Assembly: GCA_016647705.1 (NCBI GenBank)
Contig: CM028335.1
Coordinates: forward strand, 38,136,712 to 38,200,711
Length of the DNA stretch: 64,000 nt
DNA from: Eucommia ulmoides
Taxonomy: Eukaryota; Streptophyta; Magnoliopsida; Garryales; Eucommiaceae
Direction: 5' to 3'
The position numbers and the translations under genes were made by a program. Positions 38,848-51,827 of this stretch are shown in pieces; the stretch's first letter is position 1; every line of letters starts with the position of its first letter. The notes beneath the pieces were generated by a model. It saw only the letters and a program-made list of their open reading frames with translations, was not told where the DNA came from and did no database searches.

Positions 38848-39341
38848 TGATTTTGCAATGGTTCAATCCTTATCAGATAAAAGAATATTTGGAGTGTTTT
38901 GGTAAGGTTTTGATTCTTAATCTTAAGTGTTAAAAAGAATTAGGTTATTCTTTAGCCTGTAAAAAGTAGAGGTTATTCCTTAGCCTGTGAAAAGAAAATT
39001 GTAAAGGTTGATTCTGAGCCTGTAAAAGAATCGGTGTGCAGGTTTGGTTCCTACCATTAAAAGAATCTTGGTTTTAGTGGGTGCGACCTCCGTGGAGCTC
39101 GGGGGATTGGATTAGGCAAGAGTAGCTTGGTGAACTAGTATAAATCTCTGGTGTGCTACTTTCTTAATTTATCTATTTTTGTTATTTGTGTGTGCACCTA
39201 ATTAATTGATTAATTCCACTGTGTTATAAAGATAATAATTAATTTAGGATTAAAATTAATTATTTGATTTATTGATTTTTATTCTGATTATTTTTAATTA
39301 CCCAATTCACCCCCCCTCTTAGTTATTTTACTAGGTCAACA
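38848..39341 (+). repeat. LTR L8, partial, right edge of the array
   Basis: Plus-strand LTR 3' part ending GGTCAACA at 39341. Its content adjoins that of partial L3, so the two probably come from one LTR separated by the inversion. After 39341 the sequence is unrelated to the family (no primer site), so this is the outer end of the array. Confidence 0.78.
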
Positions 39342-40110
39342 AAATTTTTAAATAATAATCACTGAAAAAACATTAAAAAAAATAATTCAACTGCCCGAAT
39401 ATTTTTATTCTTCATTGGACATGTATCCCTCAGACAGATATTCATTGTTGGTATCACTTTATGGTATTCGTTCGGAGAGAGTGGTATGTTACTTGCAGCA
39501 GCCATTTCATTAGCTAGTTGGAGTAGATAGTATCAACTCCTGCGCAACAACATTCTATTATTCTTTAGGTGAATTCGTGTAATAGCATCTTCAATCTCGG
39601 TTGTGTCATCAATTATACATCGTCGCAGCATCTGAAGACTTCGACGATGTGGAGCCGGTGCATTAAGTGCTCTCAAATAAGATACAAGATTGTTAGACTC
39701 TTTCACTCTGTATTCCCATTATTGGCGTAGCCCGACACGATACTCTATCTGATCAGTGTCTTGATTGCTCCAGTAGTTGTCATGATATGGTTTTAGAACC
39801 CAACGACTTAAGTGATCCCAAGGTCAGGATAACCCCAAACATCATATGAGTTTTCCTCACTTGAAAAACTATACGAGCTTTCTTCACTTGAATTCATATT
39901 TGAAGACATCACAAAAATTATAGAATTAAGAGTTCCAATACAAAACTCAGTTTTTATAGTAACACGATCATTGACAGGCCTCAGCTTTTTTGATGATTGT
40001 TTTTAATTTTGGTCAAGAATCATAAATGTTTGCAATATAGGGTTGCAAAAACTTTTTAGGTTTATATATATATATATATATTTGGAAAATAAAATTATAT
40101 ATAATTTCAA
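39342..40110 (-). pseudogene. Unidentified degraded coding-like stretch
   Basis: On the - strand an ATG near 39912 opens a Ser/Glu-rich stretch (MSSNMNSSEESS...). Coding-looking segments rich in Arg, Leu and Asn continue down to about 39400 in more than one frame, so it is worn. I do not recognise the family. The composition (more GC than its flanks) and absence from other array units suggest a former gene or a piece of another transposon. An (AT)n run lies at about 40064-40082. Confidence 0.3.
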
Positions 40111-40114
40111 AAAC

Positions 40115-40210
40115 AAAATATGTTAAAAAAAATTGGGTACATTTTTGTTGTGGAATAGCCATCTTTTGTTAACTCAAAATTGTTAAAAAAAAAACTGTAT
40201 CGTCACAAAA
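40115..40210. repeat. Left unit of a 186-bp host repeat
   Basis: The stretch ATTGGGTAC...CCATCTTTTGTTAACTCAAA...TGTATCGTCA matches the units at 51828-52013 and 52014-52110. The retroelement block 40211-51821 therefore sits inside this repeat. Confidence 0.6.
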
Positions 40211-43200
40211 AATGAGAATGTGTTAAAAACGAGTTTAGAAAAGAGATTTAGTATCCTTAAATCGATTGGTAATTCGACCAAAGCATATAAGGCAAACTCT
40301 CTGTATCTCTCAATCAACTGGTAAGTCGACCGGACAAAGTAGGTAAACTCTCTGAATCTCTAAGTCGACAGATAAGTCGACCGGTCAAGAGAAATCAAAC
40401 TCTTTGTATCTCTAAGTCGACAGGTAGGTTGATTGGTGAAGAGAAATTGAGCTCTCTGAATCTCCAAGTCGACAGATAGGTCGACTGATGGGCACAAAAT
40501 CTTTGGCTTGGCTACATCCTGAATCGAGCAGTCGATTGGTCGGTCGACTGATGGCGCAGTTTTAGGATATTGAGGATTCCGAATTCATATATAAAAGTAG
40601 CTGTTTTTTGTTGTGATTTGTGAGAGATTTTAGGGATTTTATGATATTTAAGATATTCTATACCTATTATTTAATTCCTATTTATTTGGCTCATTAAGTT
40701 TTAATGTTTCTCAATTTGATACATAAAATTGTTTCTATTCTATTTAATTGAGATTGAGAAATATTTGGGGGACTTAATTGAGAGATTTAAAAGCTATAAT
40801 TAAGTGAATTGAACCAAAATGAAATCATAATGATATAAGGGGTCTAAGAGCATTTAAGTGTTATGATATATGGGAACTAGCCGTTAGAGAGGTGATTTAT
40901 ATCTTATATATATAGACCTGTGTTTTTCATATCATTAATGGTGGCTAAGCGAGATTAAGAGATCAAGAGATCATATTGAGATTTTTTAAGAGATATCATA
41001 CTGAGTTTTTGAGAGCTATTCTAAGAGGCAATCTTGATAATCATTGGCTGTTGATCATTGCTATTACCGAATTTGAAGCAACTATGCTCTAATTATTATT
41101 TTTGGTGGATTTCGGGTAAGATCTTTCCAATTACTTTCTATATTGTATTGCTTATTTAATTTTTGGAAATTGATCTTTAGAAATTGTTTTTGATTTTTAT
41201 TAAAGAAAATATTTTATAAATAATTTCTTGAATTTGATTACGTGCTACCCATATTTTGTTAAAAATTAGATTTTGACTATCTCACATATTTCTATCACTA
41301 GTTTTGGGATATTAATCGAGTTTTAATTTATCTGGGGTGGTAGAAGCTCTGAGTGAGATAATTTACTTATCAATTTGTATTGGTGAGTAGTGTGACGGAC
41401 TAAATACTGTTGGGGGTATTTAATAAAAGGGTAGCTGATGTTAGTCTCTTTCTGTAAACAGATTGAGGTAATAATTCTTCTTGGATAGAATTGGTTTGTG
41501 TGAATTTTGTAACGGTTCAATCCTTAAGGAGTAAAACGATATTTGGAGTGTTGGTGAGTGATAGCGCGGGAAAAACACGCCGCTACTTACACTTGCAAGT
41601 ATACGAGGTCTAAGTTTTAGTATAGTGTGATCGTTAAGATCGGGTTATCGTATCCACAGGGATTGTTGTCGTTACTATCGAATACCGCGTTTGTCGTGAC
41701 CTAATTTTATCTAGGTAAAAAACAAATGTATTTAATTAATTAAACTAATACTAATATATCCCAAATTAACTACACTATTATGTTAATATGTTTTAGGGTG
41801 AAGAATTGTATAGGGATTAACATGTTTACAAATACGTGTTCGATTTCAATTTACTCGCGTTTACGTTGTTCGACCTATTTGACAACCTCAGTACGTAAAC
41901 TCCACCGCCACCTCTTCCGAGTGTAAGACAGGAGAATACATGACTCCGAGTCAATGAAGAAGTCCCCCTCAACGTCTTAATAACCCTAGGTCACGTGAGT
42001 CTTGCCCAGCGTCATTGATTACACACAATCCAACTCCCTCCCGGGTTATTGGATCGTCGCGTTGTATTTACCCTATCGACAATCTCCATTCTAAAACTCC
42101 CTCCCCATCTCTTCTAAGTGTAAGATAAGGAATATAATGCAACTTTGAGCCAACGAAGAGGTCCCTCTCAACGTCTTTATGACCCTAGGTAGTGTGTGTC
42201 TTGCCCAACGTCATCGATTGTCCACAATCCAACTCCCTCCCAAGTTATTGAATCATGGCGTTTGTTTACCCTAATCCGAATCCGGGATTTTCTCAAAACC
42301 CTATATTCTCCATTTACCAATCCAAGCATAATAAACAAACAATACGATAAATACAATCAAACTACGAAGAACAATCACAAACGAAACACTGAAATCATCC
42401 AAACAACGTATTTATAAATTATAGGTTAATCCCTACTACAATCCATATTTAACTCAGGGCCATAGCTGCATATACAATGAAATAACGAGCTAAATAGGCT
42501 CACATACTCCTAAGATAAAGAAATAAGGAAAAACGATCGAAGAACTTAGCCTCGTCCAAAGATAAACCACTAAGAACGCTCAACGATCGATTCGTCGTCT
42601 TCTCCACTTCGGGATGCGAGATCCACCACTAAAATTCCTAACCCTTGGCTTAACTATAACCTAAGGGACTCAAAATTGTAAGAGAGAGGAGAGAGATTCG
42701 GCCAAAGGGGGAGGAGAAGGGATATTTATAGCAAAAATATCCTAAAAATATCTCAAGACTGTGCAGGGCAAATCCGCCTAGGCGGAGTTAGGTCGGTTAA
42801 GTCTGATTACCTGGGCGGTGAAGTAGGCGGTGGACTAAAGAACATTCTGTTGGATTTTCGCCTAGGCGGTAGAAATTCCGCCTAGGCAAGCAGTTGTCTG
42901 TAGCCCTTCTTCGTCCTCTGCTGGATTTCTGCCTAAGCGGTAGAATTTCCGCTCAGGCGGTCGTTCATCAGTAACATTTTGCTCTTCTCTGCATCTTCAC
43001 CGCTTAAGCGGTGGTCTGGACGCTTAAGCGGTGGGCCTGTTTCGTCTTTTAGCCTCCGAGCTTGTTTATCCACTATAACTTCGAACCACTTTGGTTCGAT
43101 CTCATCATTTTAGCTCCAGTTTCCTATCTTTTTTACCCACACACCTGAGTTATACAAAAAGTATAAATACTAATTAAAACATAATAAAAATAACTATAAA

Positions 43201-43694
43201 CATATTCGAAAACTAACCAATTAGGATTGGAAATAGATTGGTTTTTCACACCTATCAGTGAGATTTTGATTCTTTTGCCTTTGTGATAAAAAGAATTAAG
43301 TTATTCTTGAACCTGTAAAAAATAGGGGTTATTCCTTAGCCTATGAAAAGGATTTTGTAAAGGTTAATTCTGAGCCTGTAAAATAATCTTTGTGAGGGTT
43401 TGGTTCCTACCTTTAAAGAGATCTTGAGTATTAGTGGTGCGACTCTTCGTGGGGCTCGGATGACTGAATTAGCCAAGAGTAGCTTGGTGAACTAGTATAA
43501 ATTTCTGGTGTGCTACAATATTTATGTTATTATTATTTTTATGTGCACTTAGTTGATTTGATAATTCCTCTGTGATATAAAGATAATAATTAATTTAGGA
43601 TTAAAATTAATTATTTAATTTATTGAAGTTATTATTCTGATAATTTTTTAATTACCCAATTCACCCCCCTCTTGGGTATTCCACTGGACCAACA
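40211..43694 (+). repeat. LTR L9, 5' LTR of element IX, split by a nested insertion
   Basis: LTR sequence runs 40211-41558 and 43258-43694, ending GGACCAACA, with a primer-like site at 43697. It aligns with L11 (49645-51821), but its outer end is incomplete. By eye it differs from L11 at roughly one base in ten, much more than the array LTRs differ among themselves, so element IX is older. The GTCGAC cluster at 40255-40550 has about six units. Confidence 0.8.
41559..43257 (-). mobile_element. Solo LTR of a Ty3/gypsy (Tat/Athila/Ogre-like) element nested in L9
   Basis: 1699 bp with terminal TGATAG...CTATCA and flanked by the 5-bp duplication GTGAG (41554-41558 and 43258-43262). It has no internal region, so it is a solo LTR left by LTR-LTR recombination. 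It is the reverse orientation of the LTR at 62323-63800, with shared phrases (CGTATACTT, CTCCCTCC blocks, CGCCTAGGCGG repeats at about 42770-43030). The clean target duplication makes the boundaries firm. Confidence 0.85.
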
Positions 43695-43749
43695 ATTGGC
43701 ATCAAAGCTGGTTTTAGCTCAATATACTTCACAGTATAGCTAAACACGA

Positions 43750-45123
43750 TCACGTGGAGTGTTTTGATTCTGAAGTTATGTGTACTACTAGTAATTCTGC
43801 TTCTTCTAATAGTCATTGATCTAATCATGAGACTGATATAATTTGCAATGATGAGAATGCAGATAAGGCTATTGAGATGCTTATTGCTCTTACGTATTTT
43901 TTTGGAAAAGAGAATTTTAAACTAGAGCAAAAAATTGCAACTCTTGAAAATAAGAAGTTTAGTACTGTCAAATCTCTCAAGAAAAAAAGATTGGACAAAT
44001 ATTTTGAAACTGTTGAGTTTAAAAATGCTTTATCAGAAATCAGTCAGTTGTGTGATAAAATTGAGTCTCTTGAGGATGAGACTGAGGTTTTGAAAAATTA
44101 TTTTTATGATCTTCAACAGAATAAATTTAAAAGAAAAAATATTGAAACCTTGAATGAGGTCTTGAGTATTGAATTGGACAATACAAGGTGTAAACTTGAT
44201 AGAGCTCATATAAAAATCCATTTTGTTGAAAATGAGTACCAAATTCTTAAGAATGATCTTGAATTTATACATAAAAATAATTTTGGTCTACTGGTAAACG
44301 TTAGCACCAATGAACGATTATTTGAGAAGACTCAAAAGGAGTTTAAAGAAGCAATGGATAAATTCAAGGAAGTTGAGAGTACTAAATTTGTTGAAAAACC
44401 AATAGTTATTAGAGACTGCTTATCAAAATTGTAGACAATATTATGCTCTTGTAAGAAACACTGACTATTCGAATAGGTGTGGTACCAGTATTAAGTTTTT
44501 TTATTGTGGTAAATTTGGTCATTATGAAAACTCTTGTTATTTATTACATAGTTACCCTGTCAGATCCAGAAATAACTGGATACCAAAAAGAGAAAATTTC
44601 GGTACAGGTACAAATCAGAGATTCAGACAGAGGTACAATGAATACTACATGCCGAAAAGGAGATTTAAACAGACAAGAAGGTACAATGAATATGCCCTGC
44701 CAAAGAGGGAACCAAGGTTCAATGTACCTAATAAGAAGAATCAGCACGTGCCAAATACAAGAGTACAAAAGCAACAAGCTCAATATGTGAGAGCTGACAA
44801 AGCTTATCCACAACTAACGGCAAGATACCAATATAAGAAAAGGTTCATTTACAAAGTTGTGCCAAAGCAGCATGAAGCACTAAACAAAGGTAAAGAAATT
44901 CTTACTGAATCAGTTCAAAGAATTGTTATACCTAAGAAGGAAGAAATTAAGGTGAAAAATCAAACATTGGTGGAGTCAAAGGATACCAAGTCAGAAATTA
45001 GTAATCCACCAAAAGGTACACACACCACTTGCTTCCAAAGATGATCCAGGTATGTCAAAATTTCTTAAGTTTAAGTTTATTAATTTTGTAAGGGAGACTG
45101 AGCCTGTTCATTTTAAAATTTAG
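43750..45123 (+). pseudogene. gag-like gene (element IX), broken
   Basis: A 185-residue open stretch from 43877 is almost entirely coiled coil (Leu/Lys/Glu heptads). The knuckle region (about 44485-44545) and the Tyr/Arg repeat plus basic tail (44600-45040) follow. A few breaks. Diverged from the array copies but collinear with them. Confidence 0.62.
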
Positions 45124-45680
45124 ATGTTTGCAATATGTGTGTGTGTGTGTGTGTGTGTGTTTAAATGTGTGAGTAATTAATTCTTTTTAAATATATGTGG
45201 ATCAAAATAAGAGGTAAAAAAAAATTGTGCTAAGTTGATCAAATTAGGTTTAAATGCACAAAATCAAACAGCTCAGAATAAGCAGTCGACTCATGAGTCG
45301 ACCGACAGTTTTAGGTTGGAATATCAAGAGTCACGCTGCATTCATCTGTCGACTGCCCTGTCGACTGATCATGTCGGGATATAAATACCCTGACTTGTTT
45401 ATGTCATTTCATCTGAAACTAAAAACCCTTCCTCTCTAAAACCCTTCATCTCCCAAGTTCGTTCAAGCCTAAATCTCACGAAATCAGTTCATTTCAGCTC
45501 GGATTAGAAGAATTTTTTGTTGAATCAAAAGGTCTAAGGCTCGAATCTGTGTGTTGGAGGTTGATTACTCACGAAAAAACAAGGTTGGTCTTCTCTAAAT
45601 TCTAGGGTTTCGGTTGGTTCTTGGTTTAGACTTAATTTCTTGATATATTTTGGTTGAGTTATTATAAATTTGTGTGAAAA

Positions 45681-46957
45681 ATGCCTAGAATCAATAATCG
45701 TGCTAATTGGGCTATATTTGACAATGTATTTTTTTCGAAAGGAATTGGATGAGAAAAAAATATAATGAGGGATTTGTCAACCGAAAGGTTTTAGGTTGTA
45801 AACCTATAGATTTTGATAGTTTGAAAGAGAAAAATATTAATATTGAAAGATATTTTAGAAATTTGGGGTAGGTCGAGTTTGTCACCCACAGGAATGAATG
45901 GATACCGATATGGGTGAGAATGTTTTACAGCAATCTCAGTTACAATAATATTGAAATTTCATCCTATGTTAAAGGAAAAGAAATCTAATTTGATAGGGGG
46001 TTATTATGTGATATTTTGGAAATACCTAGAAGAGACATAGTTCCGTACAATACCCCTCACTGGCTTTCAATAAATTTCAATAAAAGGGCAATTGCTGAGA
46101 AATTTGATTTAGAGGGAGACAAAGCAGGATCATTATCTATTGAACAACGATTCATTCATTTGGTGCTGACCTATTCGGTTATGCCTAGAGGGGGAAGTCA
46201 TGCTAATGTAAATGATTTTGATCTATATTTGATGAATGAGATTGTTCAAGGAAGAAAATTGGATTTCGCTCAAATCATGATGGACCACATGAAGTATCAT
46301 GTGTAGAAACCCTCTAGAATACTACCTCATGCTGATGCACTCCGAAGGTTGTTTGATCACTTTGGAGTTATAATTGATCCTGATGAGCAAATGTTTATGA
46401 CAATCATACCTGGATGGATCAATGTGAGGAATGCTTCGTTAATGGGATTTGATTACAGAGAAAATAGATGGGTAAATAAAAGAAATAAGAAAAGGCAGAG
46501 AATGCAGGTTGTAGGCAAGAAAGAAGTAAGCATAGATCAAAAGATGGATTTTCTCCATGATCAGATTGATGATCTAAGGATACATGCGGATTTAATGGAT
46601 GATCGGATAATTGGGCTAGAAAATAAAATGGTTCAAATGAATATGAACATGGAAGCTGCATTAGGGAAAATCACAGGGAATCTGGAACAAATGTTTCAGT
46701 TTATGCAGTCATCTCATCACGGATACCAACAACAGTACAGTGCTCAGCCACACTTTACAAGACATCCTATCTTTGGAGCACAGCAGTCTTTTGGAGGACC
46801 AACTGCAGCAGGACCATCTGGAGTAGAACCGTCAATGTCGTTTTATCAGCAAATGACTCCAAGACCAATTGTTCAGCCAAGTGTTCCGTATCCTCAACAG
46901 CCAGCTACTAGTCCAATGGGACTTTATTATCATTTTTCTGGACAGAGCCCCCATTAG
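45681..46957 (+). pseudogene. envelope-like gene (element IX), broken but with a long intact C-terminal half
   Basis: Basic MPRIN start at 45681, then the plant-transposon-type domain (to about 46340). A 202-residue open stretch follows (46349-46957) with a coiled coil (SIDQKMDFLHDQIDDLR) and a Gln/Pro/Gly-rich tail. The promoter-like zone upstream has GTCGAC palindromes (45285-45367), TATA-like GATATAAATA near 45377 and a 250-nt leader. Broken in its first half. Confidence 0.58.
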
Positions 46958-47117
46958 ACCTTATTTAAAAAAAAATTGTTATTCAGACAAGTTCCACATT
47001 TACTATTTTTGGTCTGTAATAGTTAATTTAGGATTGTGGTGAAACTTGATTTCTAGTGTATGAATTTTGATGGATTACCTAGACTTGATCGACTTAGTTA
47101 AATTTTTTATCTCTAAT

Positions 47118-49246
47118 TGTTGATCCCAAGATTTTGATGAACAATTAAGTATTGATGTATTGGTGAAACTAATGTTTGATCAAGTGTTTCAGTGATTTAA
47201 AGTTCCTATAATGAAGATGCCAAATGGAATGGATGTTTAATGAAGATATCAAGATGATAATGAAGTATTAAGAGTTTGAAGAAATTAGGGAAAATAACTC
47301 AGGCAAATATTAACTCTTAATATCCCATTTAGGAACACACACATAGTACAAAATGAATCTTATGTTTGATGTATGTTTTTGGTAAGTATATTTATTTGCT
47401 CCTATGTGAATTAAAAAGAAATATTTTTGAATGACTAAAATGGAATATAAGAATATTAGTGGAGCTTATTTAAATATAAAAATGGATAAATGGACGAAAT
47501 CGTAAAAGAAAGTAGGTTAAAAACGAGATCAGATAAGTGATTCAGAAGGAGAAAGTTGACTGAGGAGTCGACCGGAGAAGGAAGATAAAATATCCTGAAT
47601 TGAAGTATCGACCAACCGGTCGACCTATGAAAACATCTGAACTCTCTGAATCTGCAAGTAGACCGAGCGGTCAAATGGTGGAAGTATGACAAACTCTCTG
47701 AATCTGCAAGTCGATCAAGTGGTCAACCTATGCTCGTTGCAGTGATGGATTGGTTGTAAGCGGCGTTGGGCAGTTGACTGGGCAGTCGACTGAATGTACT
47801 GGTTCAGGATATTATTTGATCCGATTTTAAATCCAAAAGTAACAATTTTTTATTAGGATTTGAGAGAGATTTAAGGGATATTCTCTATATTTAAGATATG
47901 GTTCATATACTAATTAAATCCTGCCAATATAGTTAATTAAATATTAATGTTTCTCAATTTGGTAATTAAAATGGATTCTACACTTATTTATTTTGATTGA
48001 GAAATACTTTGGGGATTTAATTGAGAGTTTTAAAAGTTGTTATTAAGTGAAATTGAACCTAAACGAAGTCCTTATGTTATAAGGGGTCTATAAGAGTATT
48101 TTATTGTCATGACACTTGTAAACTAGCCGTTAGGAGGTTGATTACATATACATTTATATAGACCTGCGAATTTTCTAAGTAGGGCTAATCATTCTAAGAG
48201 ATAAAATCAACTTATATCATTTTGAGAGAGCGTTTATAAGAGTTATCATTCTACGATATTGTGAACTTTTCTAAAGAGTGATTCTGATAATCAACTGCGA
48301 TCTATTCTTGCTGATATCGGATTTAAAGTTATACTGTTCTAATCATTATTTCTATGGATTCCGGGTGAGATCTTTCTATATTATTTATTGTTTATTATTT
48401 TATTTTGGAAATTATTCTTAAAAATTGTTTTAATTTTTGAAGAAAATATTCTTTCAAACAATTTCTTGAATCTAATTACATGTTCCAATTTGCTACCCAT
48501 ATTCTGGTTAAAATCAGATTTCTGTATCTCACGTATTTTCTATCACTAGTTGGGATATTAATTGAGTTTTTATTTGACTGGGGTAGTAGAAGCTCTGAGT
48601 GAGATTTGCTAATCAATTTTTGTATTGGTGAGTTGTGACAGATTAAATATCACTGGGGATATTTAATCAAGGGTAGTAGGGTTTAGTCTCTTCCTGTAAA
48701 GAGATTAAGGTAGTGATTCTTCCTGGATAAGAATTGTGTTTTTGTTTTGAGTGATTTTATAACGGTTCAATCCTTACCGGGTAAAAGGATATTTAGAGTG
48801 TTTTAGTGGGTTTTGATTCTTGAGTCTTAGTGTTAAAAAGAATTAGGTTACTCTGTAGCCTGTAAAAAGTAGAGGTTTTCCCTTAGCCTGAGAAAATGAA
48901 ATTGTAAAGGTTAATTCTGAGCCTGTAAAAGAATCGGTGTGCGGGTTTGGTTCCTACCTTCAAAGGAATCTTAGTTTTAGTGGGTGCGACCTCCGTAGAG
49001 CTCGGGGGACTAAATTAGCCAAGAGTAGCTTGGTGAACCAGTATAAATCTCTGGTGTGCTGCTTTCTTAATTTGTTTATTTTTGTTATTTAGGTGTGCAC
49101 TTGGATTAATTTTAATTCCACTGTGATATAAAGATAATAATTAATTTAGGCATAAAATTAATTATTTGATTTATTTAAGTATATTCTGATAATATTTTTT
49201 AATTACCCAATTCACCCCCCCTCTTGGGTATTCTACTGGGCCAACA
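47118..49246 (+). repeat. Solo LTR L10 inserted in element IX
   Basis: A complete LTR, TGTTGATCCC...GGGCCAACA, 2129 bp, flanked by the 5-bp duplication CTAAT (47113-47117 and 49247-49251). The sequence on both sides is the 3' non-coding tail of element IX. There is no internal region, so this is a solo LTR. Inserted after element IX and belonging to the same wider family. Confidence 0.88.
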
Positions 49247-49644
49247 CTAATGATGATTCACATGGTATTTGCTGAAAATGATTTTAATGCATAAAGTTGA
49301 TTTTTCTAGATTGATTTAATGTGTTTTTTTTAAAAAAAAAAAAAAAAAAAAGTATTATCAATATTCTAATATGTTTGCCTAAAGTAGAATTATTGTAGTG
49401 TTCTCCCTCCCTACATTTTGTTTTTGAAGATGACAAAGGGGGAGAATTAGTTGATATCTTATTGAATATCTTAAAGGGGAGTTTAATTTTTATATTTGCG
49501 CTTTATTGATCATTTTTTTTAAATCTTCATTCTTATGCTTAAAAGCGTTATAAAACCCGTCCTCGGATTCATGGGTATTGTGGTTATATTATTTGTTTTG
49601 AAGAAAATATTAAAGTTAATTGTCATTATAAAAAAGAGGGAGAT

Positions 49645-51821
49645 TGTTGATCCTAAGATTTTGATGGACAATTAAACGTTAATATTTTTGGTGGAACTAA
49701 CGGTTTGTTTAACTGTTTCAATTTATTAGTTCCGAATGATGAAGATTTGATGATAAAGATAATAAAGGAATTAAGAGATTGAAGAATTTGAAGAATCTAA
49801 GGAAAACAACTCAAGTTTAAATTTCAACTCTTAATATCCCAATTAGGATCACACACGACATAAAAAGATTTTTTAATGATTTTTATAAATATGTGTGCTT
49901 TTAATAGGATCCTAATTAGTTAAATTATTTGCTCCTATATGTAATTAAAAAAAAAAATATTTATAATTGATTAAAATTGGAGTTAAGTATTTAGTGGAGT
50001 TAATTAAGAAAAGAAAATGGTTAAAGGGAAGAAAAAGTAAATGAGAATATGTTAAAAATGAGTTTAGAAAAGAGATTCAGTATCCTTAAGTCGACTGGTA
50101 AGTCGACCGAAGTGTATAAGGAAAACTCTCTGTATTTCTCGATCGACTGGTAAGTCGACCAGACAAAGTAGGCAAACTCTCTGAATCTCTAAGTTAACAG
50201 GTAAGTCGACCGGTAAAGTGAAATTGAACTCTCTGTATCTCTAAGTCGAGAGGTAGGTCGACTGGTAAAGAGAAATGAAACTCTCTAAATCTCTAAGTCA
50301 ACAGATAGGTCAACCGATGGGCACAAAATCTTTGGCTTAGCTACATCCTGAATCGAGCAGTCGATTGGTCAGTCAACTGATGGCGCAGTTTCACGATATT
50401 GAAGATTCCGAATTCATATCTAAAAGTAGTCATTTTTTGTCAGGATTTGTGAGAAATTTTAGGGATTTAATGATATTTAAGATATACTACACCTATTATT
50501 TAATTCCTATTGATTTGATTAATTAAGTTTTAATGTTTCTCAATTTGGTACAAAAAATTGTTTCTATTCTATTTAATTGAGATTGAGAAATATTTGGGGA
50601 ACTTAATTGAGAGATTTAAAAGCTATAATTAAGTGAATTGAACCAAAATAAAGTCATAATGATATAAGGGATCTAAGAGAATTTAAGTGTCATGACATAT
50701 GGGAACTAGCCGTTAGAGAGGTGATTTATATCTCATATGTATAGACTTGCGTTTTTCATATATTAAGGGTGGTTAAGAGAGATTAAGAGATTAGGAGATC
50801 ATATTGAGTTTTTCTAGGAGATATCATACTGAGTTTTTTAGAGCTATTCTAAGAGACAATCTTGATAATCATTGGCTGTTCATCATTGCTATTACCAAAT
50901 CTGAAGCAACTACGCTCTAATTCTTTTTTTTCCGGTGGATTTCGGGTGAGATCTTTCCAATTACTTTCTATATTGTATTGCGTGTTTAATTTTTGAAAAT
51001 TGATCTTTAGAAATTATTTTTGATTTTTATTAAAGAAAATATTTTATAAACAATTTCTTGAATCTCATTACGTGCTACCCATCTTTTGTTAAAAATCAGA
51101 TTTTGACTATCTCACATATTTCTATCACTAGTTTTGAGATATTAATCGAGTTTTAATTTATCTGGGGTGGTAGAAACTCTGAGTGAAATAATTTGCTTAT
51201 CAATTTGTATTGGTGAGTAGTGTGATGGATTAAATACTGTTGGGGGTATTTAATTAAAGGGTAACCAGTTTCAGTATCTTCCTGTAAAGAGATTGAGGTA
51301 GTAATTCTTGTTGGATAGAATTGATTTGTGTGAATTTTGTAACGGTTCAATCCTTACCAGGTAAAAGGATATTTGGAGTGTTGGTGAGATTTTGATTCTT
51401 TTGCCTTTGTGATAAAAAGAATTAGGTTATTCTTGAGCCTGTAAAAATTAGAGGTCCTTCCTTAGCCCGTGAAAATAATTTTGTAAAAGTTTATTCTGAG
51501 CCTGTAAAAGAATCGTTGGTGAGTTTGGTTCTTACCTTTAAAGGGATATTGAGTATTAGTGGGTGTGACTCTCTGTGGGGCTCGGATGACTGGATTAGTA
51601 AGAGTAACTTGGTGAACCAGAATAAATTTCTGGTGTGCTGCAATCTTTATGTTATTATTGTTGTTTGATGTGCACTTAGTTGATTTGATAATTCCGCTGT
51701 GATATAAAGATAATAATTAATTTAGTATTAAAATTAATTATTTGATTTATTAAAGTTATTATTCTGATAGTTTTTTTATTACCCAATTTACCCCTCTCTT
51801 GGGTATTCCACTGTGCCAACA
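49645..51821 (+). repeat. LTR L11, 3' LTR of element IX
   Basis: Starts TGTTGATCCTAAG right after the polypurine tract AAAAAGAGGGAGAT (49631-49644) and ends GTGCCAACA at 51821, 2177 bp. Pairs with L9. The GTCGAC cluster is at about 50090-50390. Confidence 0.87.
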
Positions 51822-51827
51822 CTCAAG

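Larger units (their letters stand above)
43695..49644 (+). mobile_element. Internal region of element IX (older relative), with nested solo LTR
   Basis: Primer-like site 43697-43708; gag-like gene about 43750-45123; pure GT repeat about 45137-45162 where the array units have TG/CG; promoter-like zone 45285-45445; envelope-like gene 45681-46957; nested solo LTR 47118-49246; polypurine motifs and tract 49252-49644. Same order as the array units but much diverged. Broken; no pol. Confidence 0.8.

Noticed and set aside
39301-39341. L8 as a separate solo LTR
   Set aside because: It is only the 3' part of an LTR, has no target duplication, and its content adjoins partial L3, so it fits the inversion model better.
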